Source: Planctomycetales bacterium
GTDB lineage: Bacteria; Planctomycetota; Planctomycetia; Planctomycetales; Planctomycetaceae
Reading direction: 5' to 3'
Assembly: GCA_028285345.1 (NCBI GenBank)
Contig: JANQPT010000044.1
Coordinates: forward strand, 496,001 to 560,000
Length of the DNA: 64,000 nt
This document shows positions 60,674 to 64,000 of this stretch, in pieces. The position numbers and the translations under genes are program-made. The notes below the pieces were generated by a model. The model saw only the letters and a list, made by a program, of their open reading frames with translations, had not been told where the DNA came from and made no database searches. How positions within the stretch are numbered: the first letter of the stretch is position 1; every line of letters begins with the position of its first letter.

Positions 60674-61171
60674 TCAATTGCAGTCAGCACAATCTGCCGG
60701 AGATTCTTCGTCGGAACAGCAATCAACAGTACAACAGTCCTCCGCCGACGAATGGTGCTGTGCAGCGTCGTCATCCAGGACGACGTAGACCTCCCACTGA
60801 TTGCCGTCTGGATCGGCGGCCCACACCTTGTTCTGGACAGCGTAACAGCAGCTCACGTGATTCTGTTCTTCCGTGGCGACTCCCGCTTGCCGCAGCCTGT
60901 CGGCGGTCTCGATGACCGTGTCGGTCGATTTTACTTCGATGCCGAAGTGACTGACAGGGTGAATAGGCGCTGTGTCGCCGCCGACCGCGTTGATTGCGAG
61001 GTTGATCGGCGGCTGTGCAACCGAGAACTTCGCATAATTCGGCCGCATTTTTACCGGGGACTGGCCAAACAGGTTTTGGTAGAAATCGACCGACTGGTCT
61101 AAGTTTTTGACCGCGAGGCCGATATGGATGCGGCTCTCTCCGGAAAACTCAGCAGGTCTCGTCTCGTTCAT
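60674..61171 (-). CDS. arsI: ArsI/CadI family metal(loid)-resistance dioxygenase
   Basis: Vicinal-oxygen-chelate protein of 165 residues like ArsI, the C-As lyase that demethylates methylarsenite, or the Cd-induced CadI. Iron ligands fit: His16 (RIHIGLAV), His75 (HFGIEV) and Glu127 (QWEVYVVL). The substrate-binding vicinal Cys pair is NHVSCCYA (108-109), followed by QNKVWAADPDG. The C-terminal 25 residues are Cys-rich (EDCCTVDCCSDEESPADCADC), an extra soft-metal-binding tail. First gene of a likely arsI-sigZ-propeller unit. Confidence 0.9.
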   Translation of the reverse strand: MNETRPAEFSGESRIHIGLAVKNLDQSVDFYQNLFGQSPVKMRPNYAKFSVAQPPINLAINAVGGDTAPIHPVSHFGIEVKSTDTVIETADRLRQAGVATEEQNHVSCCYAVQNKVWAADPDGNQWEVYVVLDDDAAQHHSSAEDCCTVDCCSDEESPADCADCN

Positions 61172-61317
61172 GATTTCGTCTCCTTGTTGTCAAAGTGATC
61201 ATTTTGGCTGTGCAACTGCCTCGTCACCCATAGAGACGAACGACGGATGAAAAGGACGCACAAAAAGTGCGGCAACCGTAGGATTACATCCGGCCGGCCA
61301 TGGTTTTCCGCGGAAAT

Positions 61318-62331
61318 CTACTGGGGAGCCGGCTTCTTGAAGACATGCGGGGTCAGCGGGAGTTCGTTTGTCGTCCGCGGTTTGTAACGGCCACGTTGTT
61401 TCGCTTTGCGCAGATGCCGCTCCGCCGCCGGATCGGGGCGCAGGTCGGGGTCGAGGACACGGGACGCGAAGCGGAAGACTTCGGGAAATCGCCAGTCTTT
61501 GGAGCGGCCGACGTGCTCGGCTCCGCGGTGCAGGTGATAGTCATGCTCAATCGCCGCGTCGAACAACAGGCGGTGCAGCAATTCGACGGAACGGAAATTG
61601 CCGTTGGCGTCTTCGTCGCCGACTTCAATCAGGATTTGCAGGCCCGACTCGCGCAGTTGTTTCGCATTGTCGATGACCATCGTCGGGGGATGGGTCCGCC
61701 GCCAAAATGCTTCGTCCACCGGATCGCCAAATCGCGCGGCATGGTCCCGCATCACGTCATCACTGAAATAGCTGATGTCCCAATCGGTGAGTTTTGTTAC
61801 CGCGGGGAACCCGGGCGCCATTGATATCACGGCGGCAAACTTGTCCGGATCGCGAAAGGCGACACGCAGCGCCCCCTGTCCGCCAAACGAACTGCCGCCG
61901 ATGATGGTTCCCGCGCGATCTTTGCGAATACGAAATTTCTTTCGCAGTTCGTCCAACATCTGTCCGGTAATAAAGGTGTGCCATTGATTGCTGCCGTCGT
62001 GCCAGTCGATGAAGAACGATGCACCCGTCACCGGTGCGGCAACGACGCAGTGCACGAGATCGCCGTTGGCCCATGCTTTTTGCACATGTGAGCGCAACTG
62101 TCTTCCGAGTATGTTTTTTCCGGAGGTTCCCCCATGCAGCCAGATAAACAGCGGCAGGGCATCCGATGACTTGTCGTATTCTGGTGGTAGCAGGACATCG
62201 ACCGCAGCAGGGCCGGGGACGAGTTTGGTGTCGATCTGAAGGTTCAACAACCGGCCGGCCGGCGGTTTTGTTTGCGCATGACCGTCGGCGCAGACGCCGG
62301 CAAGGATCAAAACGAAGAGAAAGCAACGCAT
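61318..62331 (-). CDS. Secreted esterase-type alpha/beta hydrolase
   Basis: Exported hydrolase of 337 residues resembling esterase D/PHB depolymerase-like enzymes. Signal peptide MRCFLFVLILAGVCADGHAQ; DALPLFIWLHGGTSGKN carries the HGG oxyanion motif; TIIGGSSFGGQGALRVAF has the nucleophile Ser in GSSFG; an acid is likely in IEVGDEDANGN and the His in HRGAEHVG. Co-directional with the symporter gene upstream (40 bp apart), so the two may form an operon that releases and imports an ester product. Substrate unknown. Confidence 0.8.
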   Translation of the reverse strand: MRCFLFVLILAGVCADGHAQTKPPAGRLLNLQIDTKLVPGPAAVDVLLPPEYDKSSDALPLFIWLHGGTSGKNILGRQLRSHVQKAWANGDLVHCVVAAPVTGASFFIDWHDGSNQWHTFITGQMLDELRKKFRIRKDRAGTIIGGSSFGGQGALRVAFRDPDKFAAVISMAPGFPAVTKLTDWDISYFSDDVMRDHAARFGDPVDEAFWRRTHPPTMVIDNAKQLRESGLQILIEVGDEDANGNFRSVELLHRLLFDAAIEHDYHLHRGAEHVGRSKDWRFPEVFRFASRVLDPDLRPDPAAERHLRKAKQRGRYKPRTTNELPLTPHVFKKPAPQ

Positions 62332-62371
62332 CTGTTTTGTCCGATCTCAGAAGACGCACCAGCGGCGGGGC

Positions 62372-64000
62372 TCAATCATCCGCCGTTTTTGCGGCTGTTA
62401 GCAGGGAAACCACGATTAACGTTGCAAACCCCAGCGGAATCGTGACGATTCCCGGTTGGCTGAAGGGGACGACCGCGTCGGTTGCGGGGAGGCCATAGAC
62501 TTTGGAGAACGTGTCGGCGCTCAGTAAGATCCAAGCCAATGAGCTGACCATGCCGACGGTGACAGCGGCGATGATGCCTTGGCGGGTGGTCCCTTTCCAG
62601 AATAAGAGCATCACCAGCGCCGGCAGATTGGCTGAAGCGGCCACGCTGAAGGCCCAGCCGACGAGATAGCTGACGTTCAGTTCCTTAAACAAAATACCCA
62701 GCGCGATGGCGATCGCACCGACGACAACCGAGGAAATCTTTGCGACGCGAACTTTTTCCGAGTCGCTGAGTTCAACTCGGAAGACGTGTGTCACGAGGTC
62801 GTGCGTAACAGCGCCGGCGGAGGCTAAGATCAATCCGCTAACTGTACCTAGCACTGTCGTAAAGGCGATTGCTGAGATCGCGGCGAACAGCCACTCATTC
62901 ATGCTGCGGGCCAAAAGCGGGGCGGCCATATTGCTGTTGGTGACATCCATCGATCCGCTCGTCATTGCGCCGAGGCCCATGTAGAGCGTGAGAACATAAA
63001 AGAAGCCGATGCTGCCGATGCCGACGATCGTGCTCTTGCGGGCTGAGGCTTCGTCTTTGACCGTGTAATAGCGAATCAAAATGTGCGGCAGCGAGGCGGT
63101 CCCGCAAAACAGTGCGAGCATTAGCGATAAGAAGTTCAGCTTGTCGAGCGTTTTTCCGCTGCGGATTCCGCTGAAGCGGGGGTGCTCGCCGGGGCGCAGC
63201 ACGCGGCTGCCGGGGGTCGGTTTCTGGTAATAAACCGTCGTCTCAGAGCCGTCTTCATCCTTGATCGCCGGACTGCTACCCCAGAGGAGCACTTCGCTGT
63301 TTTGCAGTGTGCTAAAGAATGAAAGGAGGCCAACCGGTCCGGTTTTTGATTCATCGTTTGGAAGCCGCGTGATGTTGCCGACGGGATGCAGTTCGGCCTC
63401 GCCTTTCTTGCTGCCTTTCTCTTGTCCGTTGACATAGACGGTGCCGTCGGACGTCTTGGCGACGGTTTGTGCCTCGCGGAGATAGATTTCATCCGGCTGA
63501 GTTTCATCAAGTCTCCAGACCGACACGACTCCTGTTTCTTTGTTTCGGAAACGCCGGTACGGCAAGTTGGCCCACGCTCCCGATGGTGGAATCTCCTCAG
63601 CGTCTTGCAATTCCGGCAAACCAGCGAAGTCGCTAGCGCTGTTGACAGGGCCGAGCGTGCGGAAGACATAACCGTCTTCGCCTCCCGGCTCGGTCTGGAA
63701 ACCGCGATTGAGAATCATCCAAGTGAGCAGTGCGCTGAAAACGACCAGCAGAGAACCTTTCAGAAACTGGACCCACGTCGTCGAGACCATTCCGGCGGAA
63801 ACGACGATCAGAATCACCGTCACGCCGACCAACAGGACTCCCACCCAGTGCGGAAAACCGAGCAGCGGCTGCACCAGCACGCCGGCGCCGACCATTTGCG
63901 GAATCAGATAGAACACACTGACCGCCAGCGTGCTGATCCCGGCGGCGAGTTTGATGCCTCGTGACTGGAAACGGGCGTCGAGGGCGTCGGCGAAGGTGAA
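62372..64000 (-). CDS. Sodium:solute symporter family transporter (5'-truncated by window edge)
   Basis: SSS-family permease whose N-terminal part lies beyond the window; the frame is open to base 64000 (FTFADALDARFQSRGIKLAAG), so the apparent GTG at 63916 is internal. It resembles cation/acetate symporters (ActP-like) in LIPQMVGAGVLVQPLLGFPHWVGVLL and GTASLPHILIRYYTVKDE, and continues through about ten membrane helices. Between two of them it holds an extra soluble segment of about 170 residues (about bases 63150-63690), beta-rich and hydrophilic, absent from normal ActP. Substrate cannot be assigned. Confidence 0.88.
   Translation of the reverse strand, partial: FTFADALDARFQSRGIKLAAGISTLAVSVFYLIPQMVGAGVLVQPLLGFPHWVGVLLVGVTVILIVVSAGMVSTTWVQFLKGSLLVVFSALLTWMILNRGFQTEPGGEDGYVFRTLGPVNSASDFAGLPELQDAEEIPPSGAWANLPYRRFRNKETGVVSVWRLDETQPDEIYLREAQTVAKTSDGTVYVNGQEKGSKKGEAELHPVGNITRLPNDESKTGPVGLLSFFSTLQNSEVLLWGSSPAIKDEDGSETTVYYQKPTPGSRVLRPGEHPRFSGIRSGKTLDKLNFLSLMLALFCGTASLPHILIRYYTVKDEASARKSTIVGIGSIGFFYVLTLYMGLGAMTSGSMDVTNSNMAAPLLARSMNEWLFAAISAIAFTTVLGTVSGLILASAGAVTHDLVTHVFRVELSDSEKVRVAKISSVVVGAIAIALGILFKELNVSYLVGWAFSVAASANLPALVMLLFWKGTTRQGIIAAVTVGMVSSLAWILLSADTFSKVYGLPATDAVVPFSQPGIVTIPLGFATLIVVSLLTAAKTADD

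Overview
The window is chromosomal DNA of a GC-rich Gram-negative-type bacterium, most likely a planctomycete (Planctomycetota, order Planctomycetales). This rests on gene content rather than on a marker gene. It carries a twin-arginine Gfo/Idh/MocA oxidoreductase, a secreted five-bladed-propeller glycosidase-like protein, a Uma2 nuclease, secretin-N-domain repeat proteins, a DUF2752/DUF4234 pair and a small acidic protein ending in LDLDA. Many extragenic spacers hold long inverted repeats.

Layout. 1-10 kb: the 3' end of groEL with a clear intrinsic terminator; a Uma2-family protein; a class III aminotransferase; a GntR(YtrA)-ABC ATPase-permease operon; argG; a PPP-type phosphatase; an M81 (MlrC-like) protein. 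10-20.4 kb: a leftward type II secretion (T2SS)-like operon in the order gspE-F-G-H-I-J-K-L-M, mostly with 1-4 bp start/stop overlaps. 21-29.6 kb: a secreted EF-hand protein, then one 2,603-residue gene made of about 33 secretin N1-like modules but with no recognisable secretin pore domain. 30.4-37 kb: a Tad/Flp pilus locus with two near-identical Flp pilins, a tiny possible membrane peptide, the prepilin peptidase CpaA, CpaB/RcpC, the secretin CpaC/RcpA and CpaE/TadZ; the ATPase TadA and the platform proteins TadB/TadC are absent here. 37-49 kb: a conserved small acidic protein, a secreted TPR-like protein, a DegT-type aminotransferase, a MarR regulator overlapping a double-length TolC-like lipoprotein, and two tandem SPFH/Band 7 proteins. 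49-64 kb: a SthA-like transhydrogenase, CheX, an RluA-type pseudouridine synthase, an alpha/beta hydrolase, a P3A proton ATPase, the Gfo/Idh/MocA protein, the DUF pair, the propeller protein, a SigZ-type sigma factor with an ArsI/CadI dioxygenase, a secreted esterase, and the 5'-truncated gene of a sodium:solute symporter.

How the parts fit. The T2SS-like operon supplies an ATPase, inner-membrane platform, assembly proteins and five pseudopilins (G-K), but no GspD and no separate GspC. A GspC/PilP-like domain appears to be fused to the end of GspM. The giant N-module protein sits next door, facing the same way, and could serve as a periplasmic vestibule or scaffold in place of, or together with, a pore-forming secretin coded elsewhere. 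The Tad locus has its own secretin and a prepilin peptidase that might also process the T2SS pseudopilins. The giant gene shows two nested levels of in-frame expansion: 396 bp (about five copies) and about 996 bp (two copies). It is the strongest candidate here for an undescribed apparatus. No tRNA, rRNA, CRISPR array, prophage or IS transposase was recognised.
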